A stretch of 64,000 nucleotides of DNA, taken from the NCBI RefSeq assembly GCF_900637025.1, contig NZ_LR134336.1:512001-576000 (forward strand). The letters run 5' to 3'. Both the position numbers and the translations under genes were made by a program. Shown here piece by piece: positions 36,798 through 47,238 of the stretch. Source of the DNA: Streptococcus oralis ATCC 35037 (GTDB lineage Bacteria; Bacillota; Bacilli; Lactobacillales; Streptococcaceae). Within the stretch, counting starts at the first letter, position 1. Each line of letters opens with the position of its first letter. A model generated the notes under the pieces. That model saw nothing but the letters and a program-made list of their open reading frames with translations, was not told the DNA's origin and did not search any database.

Positions 36798-37322
36798 ATG
36801 AGAAAGCACCAACTACAAGTTCACAAATTAACTATTTTATCCATGATGATTGCCCTTGACGTAGTCCTTACACCCATCTTTCGAATTGAAGGAATGGCAC
36901 CGATGTCTAGTGTAGTCAATATCCTAGCAGGAATTTTGATGGGGCCTGTTTATGCCTTGGTCATGGCTACAGTCACAGCATTTATCCGTATGTCAACTCA
37001 GGGGATTCCTCCTTTGGCCCTCACAGGAGCTACTTTCGGAGCCCTCCTAGCAGGTCTCTTTTATAAGTATGGTCGAAAATTTTACTTTTCTGCCCTAGGA
37101 GAAATCTTGGGAACAGGGGTTATCGGTTCCATTGTTTCCTATCCTGTTATGGTTCTCTTTACCGGATCTGCGGCCAAGCTCAGCTGGTTTATCTACACCC
37201 CTCGATTTTTCGGAGCAACCTTGATCGGTACAGCCATAGCCTTCCTTGCCTTTCGATTTTTAATCAAGCAGGAATTCTTTAAAAAAGTGCAGGGATATTT
37301 CTTTGGAGAAAGGATAGACTGA
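36798..37322 (+). CDS. thiW: ECF transporter S component ThiW
   Basis: 174-residue membrane protein with five to six spans, matching ThiW, the predicted thiazole (HET) carrier of ECF transporters. It is the second S component in this operon; only one ATPase and one T subunit are encoded here, so YkoE and ThiW might share them, or ThiW might use the housekeeping ECF module encoded elsewhere. Its stop overlaps the thiM start (TGATG). Confidence 0.88.
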   Translation: MRKHQLQVHKLTILSMMIALDVVLTPIFRIEGMAPMSSVVNILAGILMGPVYALVMATVTAFIRMSTQGIPPLALTGATFGALLAGLFYKYGRKFYFSALGEILGTGVIGSIVSYPVMVLFTGSAAKLSWFIYTPRFFGATLIGTAIAFLAFRFLIKQEFFKKVQGYFFGERID

Positions 37323-38125
37323 TGCAGGCATTTACAAATCCTTTCCCTCTGGCAACCAGTTCCTTGATTCACTGCATCACCAATGAGATTTCCTGTGAGA
37401 TGCTGGCTAATGGCATTTTGGCTCTAGGATGCAAACCTGTCATGGCAGATGACCCTCGTGAAGTTCTTGATTTTACTAAGCAAAGTCAAGCCCTCTTTAT
37501 CAATTTGGGGCATTTGTCAGCCGAGAAGGAAAAAGCAATCCGTAGGGCAGCTTCTTATGCAGACCAAGCTTGTCTCCCAATGGTAGTAGATGCGGTTGGC
37601 CTAGCAGCATCTCCCATTCGAAAGACCTTAGTCAGAGATCTTTTAGAATACAAGCCCACAGTCCTTAAAGGGAATATGTCGGAAATCCGAAGTCTTGTTG
37701 GTTTAAAGCACCACGGAGTTGGAGTTGATGCTAGCCATAAAGATCAAGAAACTGAGGATTTACTTCAAGTCTTGAAAGACTGGTGTCAGCTTTATCCTGG
37801 TATGTCATTCTTAGTAACTGGACCTAAGGACCTCATAGTTTCAGAGAATCAAGTTGCTGTATTGGGAAATGGCTGTGACGAATTAGACTGGATAACGGGG
37901 ACAGGAGACCTGGTTGGAGCCTTGACAGCTGTTTTTCTCAGCCAAGGAAAGACTGCCTTTGAAGCTTCGTGCTTAGCGGTTTCTTATCTCAATATTTCTG
38001 CTGAGAGAATTCTTGTTCAAGGAATGGGATTGGAAGATTTCCGCTTTCAAACTCTCAATCAGCTCTCTCTTCTAAAAAGAGATAAAAATTGGCTAGATGC
38101 TATCAAAGGAGACTTTTATGAATAG
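37322..38125 (+). CDS. thiM: Hydroxyethylthiazole kinase
   Basis: 267-residue ribokinase-like enzyme that phosphorylates the thiazole unit of thiamine. Seen: [36 protein letters not shown] and the ATP/anion-hole [12 protein letters not shown] (near residue 195). It overlaps thiW by one base and thiE by eight. The product and HMP-PP are joined by ThiE, the next gene. Confidence 0.95.
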   Translation: MQAFTNPFPLATSSLIHCITNEISCEMLANGILALGCKPVMADDPREVLDFTKQSQALFINLGHLSAEKEKAIRRAASYADQACLPMVVDAVGLAASPIRKTLVRDLLEYKPTVLKGNMSEIRSLVGLKHHGVGVDASHKDQETEDLLQVLKDWCQLYPGMSFLVTGPKDLIVSENQVAVLGNGCDELDWITGTGDLVGALTAVFLSQGKTAFEASCLAVSYLNISAERILVQGMGLEDFRFQTLNQLSLLKRDKNWLDAIKGDFYE

Positions 38126-38750
38126 AGAAGCACTCAGACTATATCTGGTAACCAATCGCTACCAAGATTCCTTGGAAAACTTTCTTGAAAAAGTCGAGAC
38201 GGCCTGCCGTTCAGGTGTTACCATCATCCAACTACGAGAAAAAAATCTCACCACCAATCAATACTATCAACTGGCAAAACAAGTCAAGGAAATAACCGAT
38301 GCCTATCAGGTCCCCTTGATTATCGATGATCGTTTGGATGTTTGTCTCGCGGTTGATGCTGCTGGGTTGCATATAGGCGACGATGAACTACCAGTTTCGG
38401 TTGCCCGCAAAGTCTTGGGTCCTGAAAAAATCCTCGGTGTCACTGCTAAAACAGTAAAAAGGGCTCTTGAGGCGGAAACATCGGGTGCGGATTACTTGGG
38501 AACAGGAGCCATTTTCCCGACTACGACCAAAGAAAATGCACCCATCACTCTGATTTCAACCTTGAAAACCATTTGCCAAACGGTCGCCATTCCAGTAGTT
38601 GCTATCGGAGGATTGACGTCAGAGAATATTGACCAACTTGCTGAAACTGGTATAGCAGGGGTAGCCGTTGTCCGTGATTTGATGCAGGCAGAAGATATAG
38701 AAGCAAAAACGCAAGCTTTTTTAACAAAGCTAGATGACATTATTTCCTAA
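38118..38750 (+). CDS. thiE: Thiamine-phosphate synthase
   Basis: 210-residue TIM-barrel enzyme that condenses thiazole phosphate with HMP pyrophosphate. Motifs: [54 protein letters not shown] and [11 protein letters not shown]. The ATG at 38118 is used because AAAGGAG precedes it; it lies inside the last codons of thiM. Last gene of the salvage operon. Confidence 0.95.
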   Translation: MNREALRLYLVTNRYQDSLENFLEKVETACRSGVTIIQLREKNLTTNQYYQLAKQVKEITDAYQVPLIIDDRLDVCLAVDAAGLHIGDDELPVSVARKVLGPEKILGVTAKTVKRALEAETSGADYLGTGAIFPTTTKENAPITLISTLKTICQTVAIPVVAIGGLTSENIDQLAETGIAGVAVVRDLMQAEDIEAKTQAFLTKLDDIIS

Positions 38751-38752
38751 TC

Positions 38753-38797
38753 AAAAACTCTCTAATTCCCTTATAGTGGGAACTAGAGAGTTTTTTC
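38753..38797. terminator. Bidirectional terminator between thiE and thiD
   Basis: AAAAACTCTCTA (38753-38764) pairs with TAGAGAGTTTTT (38784-38795) and encloses a GTTCCC/GGGAAC-type inner helix, with A and T runs on either side. Confidence 0.9.
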
Positions 38798-39589
38798 TTA
38801 ATCTTTAAAGCTTGTATGGTTGACTGGGCCAGAACCATGACCGAGTTGAGGGGCGTCTTGGATGGCTTTTGTGATAAAGGCCTTGGCCTTATCGACTGCC
38901 TGATAAAGGGTCTTCCCCTTGGCTAGTTCAGCCGTAATCACTGCAGCAAAAGTACATCCAGTACCATGGGTGTGACAGGTTTGAATTCGTGGACTTTCCC
39001 AGACAAATTGTTCCTCCTTGGTAAAGAGGAAATCCTTGGCACCACCTTCAAGATGACCACCTTTGATAACTACAGACTGAGGACCAAATTCTTTTAAAAT
39101 CAGGCGACCAGCACGCTGCATGTCTTCTGGATCATGGATTGAAAAACCAACAATCTCTTCTGCTTCAGGAAGATTGGGAGTGATAATGGTTGCAAGGGGA
39201 AGTAGGTTTGTTTTTAGGAAGCTTCTCGCACTGGTATCAATCAGGGTGTCCCCACTCGTAGCGACCATAACAGGGTCCAGCACATAGGGACAGTCCAGCT
39301 TTTTAAGGTAGGGTTGGATGATCTCCATGATCTCAGTAGTTGCCAACATACCAGTTTTCACAGCCTGAGGTTTGATATCCGAAAAGACACTCTCCAATTG
39401 AGCTTCCAGCATTTGGTTGGAGACGTGCTCGATTAATTGAACACCTCTGGTATTTTGAGCGACAAGGCTGGTGACAACGGCCATTCCATAGACATCTCTC
39501 GCTTGGAATGACTTCAAATCAGCCATAATGCCAGCACCGCCACTAGGGTCAGTTCCTGCAATGGTTAGAGCAACGGGTAAATAAGTCAT
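38798..39589 (-). CDS. thiD: Hydroxymethylpyrimidine (phosphate) kinase
   Basis: 263-residue ribokinase-family enzyme that converts HMP to HMP-PP for ThiE. Seen: AGTDPSGGAGIMADLKSF, VLDPVMVATSGD, LTPNLPEAE-like ITPNLPEAEEIV, KGGHL and THGTGCTFAA with the catalytic Asp position region. GGGAGG precedes the ATG. It is convergent to the ykoEDC-thiE operon but carries its own TPP riboswitch, so both halves of the pathway respond to the same signal. Confidence 0.95.
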   Translation of the reverse strand: MTYLPVALTIAGTDPSGGAGIMADLKSFQARDVYGMAVVTSLVAQNTRGVQLIEHVSNQMLEAQLESVFSDIKPQAVKTGMLATTEIMEIIQPYLKKLDCPYVLDPVMVATSGDTLIDTSARSFLKTNLLPLATIITPNLPEAEEIVGFSIHDPEDMQRAGRLILKEFGPQSVVIKGGHLEGGAKDFLFTKEEQFVWESPRIQTCHTHGTGCTFAAVITAELAKGKTLYQAVDKAKAFITKAIQDAPQLGHGSGPVNHTSFKD

Positions 39590-39631
39590 CTAAAACCTCC
39601 CAACCAACTGAAGTTTGTATTCTCAAGAACA

Positions 39632-39767
39632 AGCTAGTCTGTTTGAGGAAAGCAATAGAAGACTAGCTAGTCCTCATTATCATTTCCACTTCCATCAGCT
39701 AGCATTACCTAGATTGAGTCAAAGGGATATAACAGTCGTTAATCTCAGCTTTACGCACCCCTAGTGG
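39632..39767 (-). promoter_or_regulatory. TPP riboswitch upstream of thiD
   Basis: On the minus strand the aptamer runs from 39767 to 39686: P1 CCAC/GTGG, then GGGGTGCG, CTGAGAT, CCCTTTGA and an ATCTAGGTAATGCTAGC element. The P3-region sequence is less standard than in the first switch, but the key boxes are present. Downstream, GCTAGTC (39667-39661) can pair with GACTAGC (39638-39632) ahead of TTGTTCTT, a weak terminator-like platform. Confidence 0.88.
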
Positions 39768-39785
39768 TTGTTTTCTTTTTTCTAC

Positions 39786-39794
39786 AGTATAGCA
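39786..39794 (-). promoter_or_regulatory. Extended -10 promoter of thiD
   Basis: On the minus strand TG-C-TATACT, about 20 bases before the aptamer. Confidence 0.55.
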
Positions 39795-39885
39795 TATTTT
39801 TATAGTTTATATAGTGAAATTTGACTGCAAATCTCTCGTTACAGGATTAGAATTCTATTTTTCGAAAAAATAATAAAAATTATAG

Positions 39886-39939
39886 TTGACAAATGTAGAT
39901 TTTGAGAGTATACTAATAACTGTAATCGACAAATGTAGA
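39886..39939 (+). promoter_or_regulatory. cop promoter with two CopY operators
   Basis: TTGACA (39886-39891), 17 bp, TATACT (39909-39914). The 12-mer GACAAATGTAGA occurs at 39888-39899, overlapping the -35, and again at 39928-39939, after the transcription start. It fits the known cop box KACANNTGTA. Two boxes 40 bp apart bracket the -10. Confidence 0.92.
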
Positions 39940-39955
39940 TTTAGGAGGTGTGATG

Positions 39956-40351
39956 ATGCAGATTTCAGATGCAGAATGGCAGGTCATGAAGATTATTTGG
40001 ATGCAAGGAGAGCAGACCAGTACGGATTTGATCAGGGTTCTGGCGGAGCGGTTCGACTGGTCCAAGTCGACCATTCAAACTCTTTTGGCTCGTTTAGTTG
40101 AGAAAGAGTGTCTGACAAGGAAAAAAGAAGGCAAGTTCTTTGTCTATTCAGCCCTTTTAACTCTGGACCAGAGTCGAGACTTGCTTGTCCAAGATATCAA
40201 AGACAAGGTTTGTTCTCGTAGGATTAAGAACTTGTTGGCTGATTTGATTGTGGAATGTGATTTCACTTTGGCTGACTTGGAAGACTTAGAAGCTGTGATT
40301 TCTAAGAAGAAATCAAGCGCTGTAACAGAAGTAAGATGTAATTGTATGTAA
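39956..40351 (+). CDS. copY: Copper-responsive repressor CopY
   Basis: 131-residue BlaI/MecI-type winged-helix repressor. DNA binding is in the N-terminal ~70 residues (AEWQVMKIIW, STIQTLLARLVEKE). The C-terminus ends RCNCM, with another Cys near residue 82; this is fewer than the usual CxCx4CxC metal motif. Of three consecutive in-frame starts (GTG, ATG, ATG), the last at 39956 has the best spacing from AGGAGG. It represses the operon until Cu(I) displaces it. Confidence 0.94.
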   Translation: MQISDAEWQVMKIIWMQGEQTSTDLIRVLAERFDWSKSTIQTLLARLVEKECLTRKKEGKFFVYSALLTLDQSRDLLVQDIKDKVCSRRIKNLLADLIVECDFTLADLEDLEAVISKKKSSAVTEVRCNCM

Positions 40352-40361
40352 AGGAGACGTC

Positions 40362-40733
40362 ATGTTAAATAGTATTGTAACCATTATTTGTATTGCCCTT
40401 ATCGCGTTTATCTTGTTTTGGTTTTTCAAAAAGCCTGAAAAATCTGGACAAAAGGCCCAGCAAAAAAAGGGTTACCAAGAGATCCGAGTGGAAGTCATGG
40501 GGGGCTATACGCCTGAGTTGATTATTCTTAAAAAATCAGTGCCAGCCCGCATTGTCTTTGACCGCAAGGACCCTTCACCCTGTCTAGATCAGATCGTCTT
40601 TCCAGATTTTGGTGTGCATGCGGATCTTCCTATGGGTGAAGAGTATGTAGTGGAAATCACACCTGAGCAGACTGGAGAGTTTGGCTTTGCATGTGGTATG
40701 AACATGATGCACGGCAAGATGATTGTAGAGTAG
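40362..40733 (+). CDS. cupA: Membrane copper chaperone CupA
   Basis: 123 residues: one N-terminal transmembrane helix (about 4-23), a Lys/Gln linker and a cupredoxin-like domain. The Cu(I)-binding loop is CGMNMMHGKM near the C-terminus, plus an upstream Cys (PSPCLDQI). In pneumococcus CupA holds Cu(I) and passes it to CopA. Ten bases after copY; nine bases before copA. Confidence 0.94.
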   Translation: MLNSIVTIICIALIAFILFWFFKKPEKSGQKAQQKKGYQEIRVEVMGGYTPELIILKKSVPARIVFDRKDPSPCLDQIVFPDFGVHADLPMGEEYVVEITPEQTGEFGFACGMNMMHGKMIVE

Positions 40734-40742
40734 GAGGAGACT

Positions 40743-42965
40743 ATGACAGAAATTGTGAAAGCAAGCCTAGAAAATGGCATTCAAAAAATCCGTATCCGAG
40801 CTGAAAAAGGCTATCATCCAGCTCATATTCAGCTTCAAAAAGGGATTCCGGCTGAGATAACTTTTCATCGTGTGACGCCATCAAACTGTTACAAAGAAAT
40901 CCTTTTTGAAGAAGAAGGTATCTTGGAACCAATCGGCGTGGACGAGGAGAAGACAATTCATTTTACGCCTCAAGAGTTGGGGCAACATGAATTTTCATGT
41001 GGCATGAAGATGCAAAAGGGGAGTTATATCGTAGTTGAGAAGACGCGAAAATCTTTGTCACTTTTGCAACGTTTTTGGATTACCAGTATCTTTACTGTGC
41101 CGCTAGTTATTCTCATGATTGGGATGTTGACAGGGACTATCAGTCATCCAGTCATGCATTGGGGCACCTTTTTAGCCACGACGCCTATCATGCTAGTGGC
41201 CGGTGGTCCTTATATCCAGAGCGCTTGGGCCAGCTTTAAAAAACACAATGCCAACATGGATACCTTGGTGGCACTGGGAACCCTAGTAGCCTATCTCTAT
41301 AGTCTAGTTGCTCTCTTTGCTGGTCTCCCTGTTTACTTTGAAAGTGCTGGATTTATCCTCTTCTTCGTTCTTTTGGGGGCGGTTTTTGAGGAAAAAATGC
41401 GAAAAAACACTTCTCAAGCTGTGGAGAAATTACTAGATTTGCAGGCTAAAACAGCAGAAGTCTTGCGTGAGGATAGCTATGTCCAAGTTCCCTTGGAGCA
41501 AGTCAAGGTAGGTGACCTGATTCGAGTGCGTCCCGGTGAAAAGATCGCGGTTGATGGTGTTGTTGTCGAAGGTGTCTCCAGTATTGATGAATCCATGGTG
41601 ACAGGTGAGAGCCTGCCGGTAGACAAAACAGTTGGAGATACTGTGATTGGCTCCACTATCAATAATAGTGGAACACTGGTTTTTAAAGCAGAAAAAGTTG
41701 GTTCAGAGACTGTCTTGGCTCAGATTGTGGACTTTGTGAAGAAAGCCCAGACCAGCCGTGCACCGATTCAGGATTTGACGGATAAGATTTCAGGAATTTT
41801 TGTCCCAGCAGTTGTCATTTTAGCGATTTTGACTTTTTGGATTTGGTTTGTCTTACTTGGGGCTAGTTTTGTGACCTCTCTACTTTATGGTGTGGCAGTT
41901 TTGATTATCGCTTGCCCTTGTGCCCTAGGTCTTGCAACACCAACAGCCCTCATGGTAGGAACAGGGCGGAGTGCCAAGATGGGGGTTCTCCTAAAAAATG
42001 GAACCGTCCTACAGGAAATCCAGAAAGTCCAAACTCTCGTCTTTGATAAAACAGGAACTTTGACGGAAGGAAAACCAGTGGTCACTGATATCATTGGCGA
42101 CGAGACAGAAGTACTTGGCTTAGCTGCCTCTTTGGAAGAAGCCTCTCAACACCCACTGGCTCAAGCTATTATCAAGCGAGCGAGTGAAGCAGGACTTGAG
42201 CTTCAACCTGTAGAAAATTTCCAAGCCCTACACGGAAAAGGTGTTTCAGGGCAAATCAATGGGAAACAAGTCTTGCTTGGAAATGCTAAAATGCTAGATG
42301 GCATGGATATTTCGAGCGCTTATCAGGAAAAACTAGAAGAACTGGAAAAAGAAGCTAAGACAGTTGTGTACTTGGCTGTTGACAATGAAATCAAAGGCTT
42401 GCTTGCCCTGCAAGATATTCCCAAAGAAAATGCCAAGCTTGCCATCAGTCAGCTGAAAAAACGTGGTCTCCGAACAGTGATGTTGACAGGAGATAATGCT
42501 GGAGTGGCGCGAGCTATTGCAGACCAGATTGGTATCGAAGAGGTCATTGCTGGTGTTTTGCCAGAAGAAAAAGCGCATGAAATCCATCAACTTCAACAGG
42601 CTGGTAAAGTAGCCTTTATCGGAGATGGTATCAATGATGCGCCAGCCCTTAGTGTAGCGGATGTGGGGATTGCCATGGGCGCAGGAACTGATATTGCTAT
42701 TGAGTCGGCAGGGATTGTTCTTACTCACAATGATTTGACAGGAGTGGTTCGTGCCTTTGATATGAGCAAGAGAACCTTCAATCGAATTCTTCTCAACCTC
42801 TTCTGGGCCTTTATCTACAATGTTATCGGAATTCCGATTGCAGCAGGAGTCTTTTCAGGAATTGGTCTCGTTCTCAATCCAGAACTGGCAGGTCTAGCTA
42901 TGGCCTTTAGTTCTGTATCTGTTTTAACCAGTTCACTCATGCTAAACTTTAGTAAAATAGACTAA
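40743..42965 (+). CDS. copA: Copper-exporting P1B-type ATPase CopA
   Basis: 740-residue membrane pump. The N-terminal domain is cupredoxin-like with CGMKMQKG, resembling CupA, instead of a CxxC heavy-metal domain. Then come eight membrane helices with the transport motif CPC (391-393), the phosphorylated Asp435 in [15 protein letters not shown], and the hinge [10 protein letters not shown]. It exports Cu(I) using ATP. It is the last gene of copY-cupA-copA and ends at a strong terminator. Confidence 0.97.
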   Translation: MTEIVKASLENGIQKIRIRAEKGYHPAHIQLQKGIPAEITFHRVTPSNCYKEILFEEEGILEPIGVDEEKTIHFTPQELGQHEFSCGMKMQKGSYIVVEKTRKSLSLLQRFWITSIFTVPLVILMIGMLTGTISHPVMHWGTFLATTPIMLVAGGPYIQSAWASFKKHNANMDTLVALGTLVAYLYSLVALFAGLPVYFESAGFILFFVLLGAVFEEKMRKNTSQAVEKLLDLQAKTAEVLREDSYVQVPLEQVKVGDLIRVRPGEKIAVDGVVVEGVSSIDESMVTGESLPVDKTVGDTVIGSTINNSGTLVFKAEKVGSETVLAQIVDFVKKAQTSRAPIQDLTDKISGIFVPAVVILAILTFWIWFVLLGASFVTSLLYGVAVLIIACPCALGLATPTALMVGTGRSAKMGVLLKNGTVLQEIQKVQTLVFDKTGTLTEGKPVVTDIIGDETEVLGLAASLEEASQHPLAQAIIKRASEAGLELQPVENFQALHGKGVSGQINGKQVLLGNAKMLDGMDISSAYQEKLEELEKEAKTVVYLAVDNEIKGLLALQDIPKENAKLAISQLKKRGLRTVMLTGDNAGVARAIADQIGIEEVIAGVLPEEKAHEIHQLQQAGKVAFIGDGINDAPALSVADVGIAMGAGTDIAIESAGIVLTHNDLTGVVRAFDMSKRTFNRILLNLFWAFIYNVIGIPIAAGVFSGIGLVLNPELAGLAMAFSSVSVLTSSLMLNFSKID

Positions 42966-42986
42966 AAGCGAGCTTGCTCGCTTTTT
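42964..42986 (+). terminator. Terminator of the cop operon
   Basis: AAAAGCGAGC/GCTCGCTTTT stem with a two-base loop and T-run; the stop codon of copA overlaps its 5' side. A BOX element begins right after. Confidence 0.9.
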
Positions 42987-43099
42987 ATACTCTTCGAAAA
43001 TCTCTTCAAACCACGTCAGCTCTATCTGCAACCTCAAAACAGTGTATTGAGCAACCTGCGGCTAGCTTCCTAGCTTGCTCTTTGATTTTTATTGAGTAT
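42987..43099. repeat. BOX-type repeat element (A-C form)
   Basis: A 113-bp element with ATACTC/GAGTAT ends and the typical AACCACGTCAG and GCGGCTAGCTTCCTAG segments of streptococcal BOX repeats. The internal part, AACCTCAAAACAGTG, is the conserved BOX stem. It starts at the end of the copA terminator T-run. A second copy lies at 49807-49911. Confidence 0.85.
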
Positions 43100-43115
43100 T
43101 ATTATAAAACAGTTG

Positions 43116-43232
43116 TATAAAACGTTTTCAAACTGTACTGTAATAGAGAATAAAAACTTCTGAGCACATTCTTAGGAGACCCAAAACAAATGTGGTAAAG
43201 TAGTAGAGTAAAAATTTGCTGAAACGTTTCCA
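43116..43232 (+). promoter_or_regulatory. spxB upstream region with two cre-like cores
   Basis: AAAACGTTTT (43120-43129 region) and GAAACGTTTC (43221-43230) are palindromic, cre-like cores with two and three mismatches to the consensus. A possible promoter TTGCTG (43216-43221), 17 bp, TATATG is weak and would place the second core in the spacer. No other structure is clear in 43100-43291. Confidence 0.35.
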
Positions 43233-43291
43233 ATTAGTATATGAAAACGGATTTATCAAATTTTAAAAATATTTGAAGGAGAGTTATCATT

Positions 43292-45067
43292 ATGACTCAA
43301 GGGAAAATTACTGCATCTGCAGCAATGCTCAACGTATTGAAAACATGGGGCGTAGACACAATCTACGGTATCCCATCAGGAACACTCAGCTCATTGATGG
43401 ACGCTTTGGCTGAAGACAAAGATATCCGCTTCTTGCAAGTTCGCCACGAAGAAACAGGTGCTCTTGCAGCGGTTATGCAAGCTAAATTTGGCGGCTCAAT
43501 CGGGGTTGCAGTTGGTTCAGGTGGTCCAGGTGCGACTCACTTGATTAACGGTGTTTACGATGCAGCTATGGATAACACTCCATTCCTTGCTATCCTTGGA
43601 TCACGTCCGGTTAACGAATTGAACATGGATGCCTTCCAAGAATTGAACCAAAACCCAATGTACAACGGTATCGCTGTTTACAACAAACGTGTAGCTTACG
43701 CAGAGCAATTACCAAAAGTTATTGACGAAGCTTGCCGTGCTGCCGTTTCTAAAAAAGGTCCAGCTGTTGTTGAAATTCCAGTAAACTTTGGTTTCCAAGA
43801 AATTGACGAAAACTCATACTACGGATCAGGTTCATATGAGCGCTCATTCATCGCTCCAGCTTTGAACGAAGTTGAAATCGACAAAGCTGTTGAAATCTTG
43901 AACAATGCTGAACGTCCAGTGATCTACGCTGGTTACGGTGGTGTTAAAGCTGGTGAAGTAATCACTGAATTGTCACGTAAAATCAAAGCACCAATCATCA
44001 CGACTGGTAAAAACTTTGAAGCTTTCGAATGGAACTATGAAGGTTTGACAGGTTCTGCTTACCGTGTTGGTTGGAAACCAGCCAACGAAGTAGTCTTTGA
44101 AGCAGACACTGTTCTCTTCCTAGGTTCAAACTTCCCATTTGCTGAAGTTTACGAAGCATTCAAAAACACTGAAAAATTCATCCAAGTGGATATCGATCCT
44201 TACAAACTTGGTAAACGCCATGCCCTTGACGCTTCAATCCTTGGTGATGCAGGTCAAGCAGCGAAAGCTATCCTTGATAAGGTAAACCCAGTTGAGTCTA
44301 CTCCATGGTGGCGTGCAAACGTGAAGAACAACCAAAACTGGCGTGATTACATGAACAAACTCGAAGGTAAAACTGAGGGTGAATTGCAATTGTATCAAGT
44401 TTACAATGCAATCAACAAACATGCTGATCAAGACGCTATCTATTCAATCGACGTAGGTGACACTACTCAAACATCTACTCGTCACCTTCACATGACACCT
44501 AAGAACATGTGGCGTACATCTCCACTCTTTGCGACAATGGGTATTGCCCTTCCTGGTGGTATCGCTGCTAAGAAAGACAATCCAAATCGCCAAGTATGGA
44601 ACATCATGGGTGACGGTGCATTCAACATGTGCTACCCAGACGTTATCACAAACGTTCAATACGACCTTCCAGTTATCAACGTTGTCTTCTCAAATGGTAA
44701 ATATGCCTTCATCAAGGACAAATACGAAGACACAAACAAACACTTGTTTGGTTGTGACTTCCCTAATGCTGACTATGCGAAAATCGCTGAAGCGCAAGGT
44801 GCTGTAGGATTTACAGTTGACCGTATCGAAGATATCGATGCAGTTGTTGCAGAAGCTGTTAAATTGAACAAAGAAGGTAAAACTGTTGTGATCGATGCTC
44901 GCATCTCTCAACATCGTCCACTTCCAGTAGAAGTACTTGAATTGGATCCAAAACAACACTCAGAAGAAGCAATCAAAGCCTTCAAGGAAAAATACGAAGC
45001 AGAAGAACTCGTACCATTCCGCCTCTTCTTGGAAGAAGAAGGATTGCAATCACGCGCAATCAAATAA
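43292..45067 (+). CDS. spxB: Pyruvate oxidase SpxB
   Basis: 591-residue thiamine-diphosphate and FAD enzyme that converts pyruvate, phosphate and O2 into acetyl phosphate, CO2 and H2O2. The N-terminal Pyr domain has the catalytic Glu in [11 protein letters not shown]; the central domain binds FAD; the C-terminal PP domain has [11 protein letters not shown] (near residue 438) as the Mg/ThDP motif. AAGGAGAG lies before the ATG. Codon use is strongly biased, as in fba and typA, fitting very high expression. Confidence 0.97.
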   Translation: MTQGKITASAAMLNVLKTWGVDTIYGIPSGTLSSLMDALAEDKDIRFLQVRHEETGALAAVMQAKFGGSIGVAVGSGGPGATHLINGVYDAAMDNTPFLAILGSRPVNELNMDAFQELNQNPMYNGIAVYNKRVAYAEQLPKVIDEACRAAVSKKGPAVVEIPVNFGFQEIDENSYYGSGSYERSFIAPALNEVEIDKAVEILNNAERPVIYAGYGGVKAGEVITELSRKIKAPIITTGKNFEAFEWNYEGLTGSAYRVGWKPANEVVFEADTVLFLGSNFPFAEVYEAFKNTEKFIQVDIDPYKLGKRHALDASILGDAGQAAKAILDKVNPVESTPWWRANVKNNQNWRDYMNKLEGKTEGELQLYQVYNAINKHADQDAIYSIDVGDTTQTSTRHLHMTPKNMWRTSPLFATMGIALPGGIAAKKDNPNRQVWNIMGDGAFNMCYPDVITNVQYDLPVINVVFSNGKYAFIKDKYEDTNKHLFGCDFPNADYAKIAEAQGAVGFTVDRIEDIDAVVAEAVKLNKEGKTVVIDARISQHRPLPVEVLELDPKQHSEEAIKAFKEKYEAEELVPFRLFLEEEGLQSRAIK

Positions 45068-45070
45068 TTT

Positions 45071-45128
45071 CTCTCATCGAAAATCAAAAGTAAACATTGA
45101 AGATTTTATTCTTTGATTTTCATAGAGC
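45071..45128. repeat. Short BOX remnant
   Basis: CTCTCATCGAAAATCAAA and TTTGATTTTCATAGAG mirror the two ends of the BOX elements at 42987 and 49807 but are only about 57 bp apart in total, with the centre lost. GAAAATCAAA and TTTGATTTTC form a 10-bp hairpin just after the spxB stop. Confidence 0.55.
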
Positions 45129-45136
45129 GGAACTTG

Positions 45137-45166
45137 AAAAGATCGGAGCAATCCGGTCTTTTTCTG
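45137..45166 (+). terminator. Terminator of spxB
   Basis: AAAAGATCGGA/TCCGGTCTTTT stem with GCAA loop and one G-T pair, then T-run. Confidence 0.87.
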
Positions 45167-45228
45167 TTTCCTTTTTCTTATCACAAGATTGTGATAGTTT
45201 ACATCTTCATAACAAAAGCTACAAAGTC

Positions 45229-45257
45229 TTGATTGTTTTGAAAAAAGATTATAAAAT
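45229..45257 (+). promoter_or_regulatory. Promoter of the SemiSWEET gene
   Basis: TTGATT (45229-45234), 17 bp and TAAAAT (45252-45257). Confidence 0.5.
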
Positions 45258-45288
45258 ATGATTCATAAAAATGAAAGAGGTTTTGAAA

Positions 45289-45549
45289 ATGTCTGAAAAA
45301 CAAATGAAAATTTTGGGTTGGGTAGCGACCTTCATGTCCGTTATGATGTATGTCTCTTACTTCCCACAAATCATGAACAACCTGGCTGGTCAAAAAGGCA
45401 ACTTCATCCAACCCTTGGTCGCAGCCATCAACTGTAGTCTATGGGTTTACTACGGTCTTTTCAAGAAAGAAAGAGATATTCCCCTTGCGGCTGCTAATGC
45501 GCCAGGTATCGTTTTTGGACTAGTAACGGCTATCACAGCTTTGATTTAA
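45289..45549 (+). CDS. SemiSWEET family sugar transporter
   Basis: 86-residue membrane protein with one three-helix PQ-loop bundle; the PQ motif is seen in MYVSYFPQIMNN (about residues 20-31). Bacterial SemiSWEETs form dimers that let sugars diffuse across the membrane. The ATG at 45289 is chosen because GAGG lies eight bases upstream; a start at 45271 would lie at that ribosome-binding site. Upstream of a beta-glucosidase gene, though each has its own terminator or promoter, so a linked role is only a guess. Confidence 0.85.
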   Translation: MSEKQMKILGWVATFMSVMMYVSYFPQIMNNLAGQKGNFIQPLVAAINCSLWVYYGLFKKERDIPLAAANAPGIVFGLVTAITALI

Positions 45550-45553
45550 AAAG

Positions 45554-45577
45554 AAGACTGGTTTCAGTCTTTTTTCG
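45554..45577 (+). terminator. Terminator of the SemiSWEET gene
   Basis: AAGACTG/CAGTCTT stem, GTTT loop and T-run. Confidence 0.88.
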
Positions 45578-45644
45578 TATATATAAAAGTAAGTTTAGTG
45601 CTATCATTATCCAGAGAGTTCAAAACTTTTTGCCTTCTTTTTAG

Positions 45645-45650
45645 TATAAT
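45645..45650 (+). promoter_or_regulatory. -10 box of the GH1 gene
   Basis: A consensus TATAAT without a well-spaced -35. Confidence 0.4.
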
Positions 45651-45661
45651 AGAAGTAATAA

Positions 45662-47119
<1,458 letters not shown>

Positions 47120-47180
47120 AGCATATTTGTTCACTATTTTTATAAAATCTTCTCCCTACTTTATAATGTGTGAAAAAGAG

Positions 47181-47209
47181 TTCAATTAGACCTGGCTTTT
47201 TGCTATAAT
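47181..47209 (+). promoter_or_regulatory. Promoter of manA
   Basis: TTCAAT (47181-47186), 17 bp, TATAAT (47204-47209) with TG one base upstream. Confidence 0.65.
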
Positions 47210-47238
47210 GAGGTGAGAAAAACAGATAGGAGAATAAG

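Noticed and set aside
42333-42728. 131-codon antisense open frame in copA
   Set aside because: Overlaps the conserved ATPase motifs of copA; no independent support.
42987-43099. First thought to be a RUP element
   Set aside because: RUP elements have TATAGTA-type ends related to IS630; the ends and internal segments here, and the BOXA1R-like stretch in the sister copy at 49807, identify BOX.
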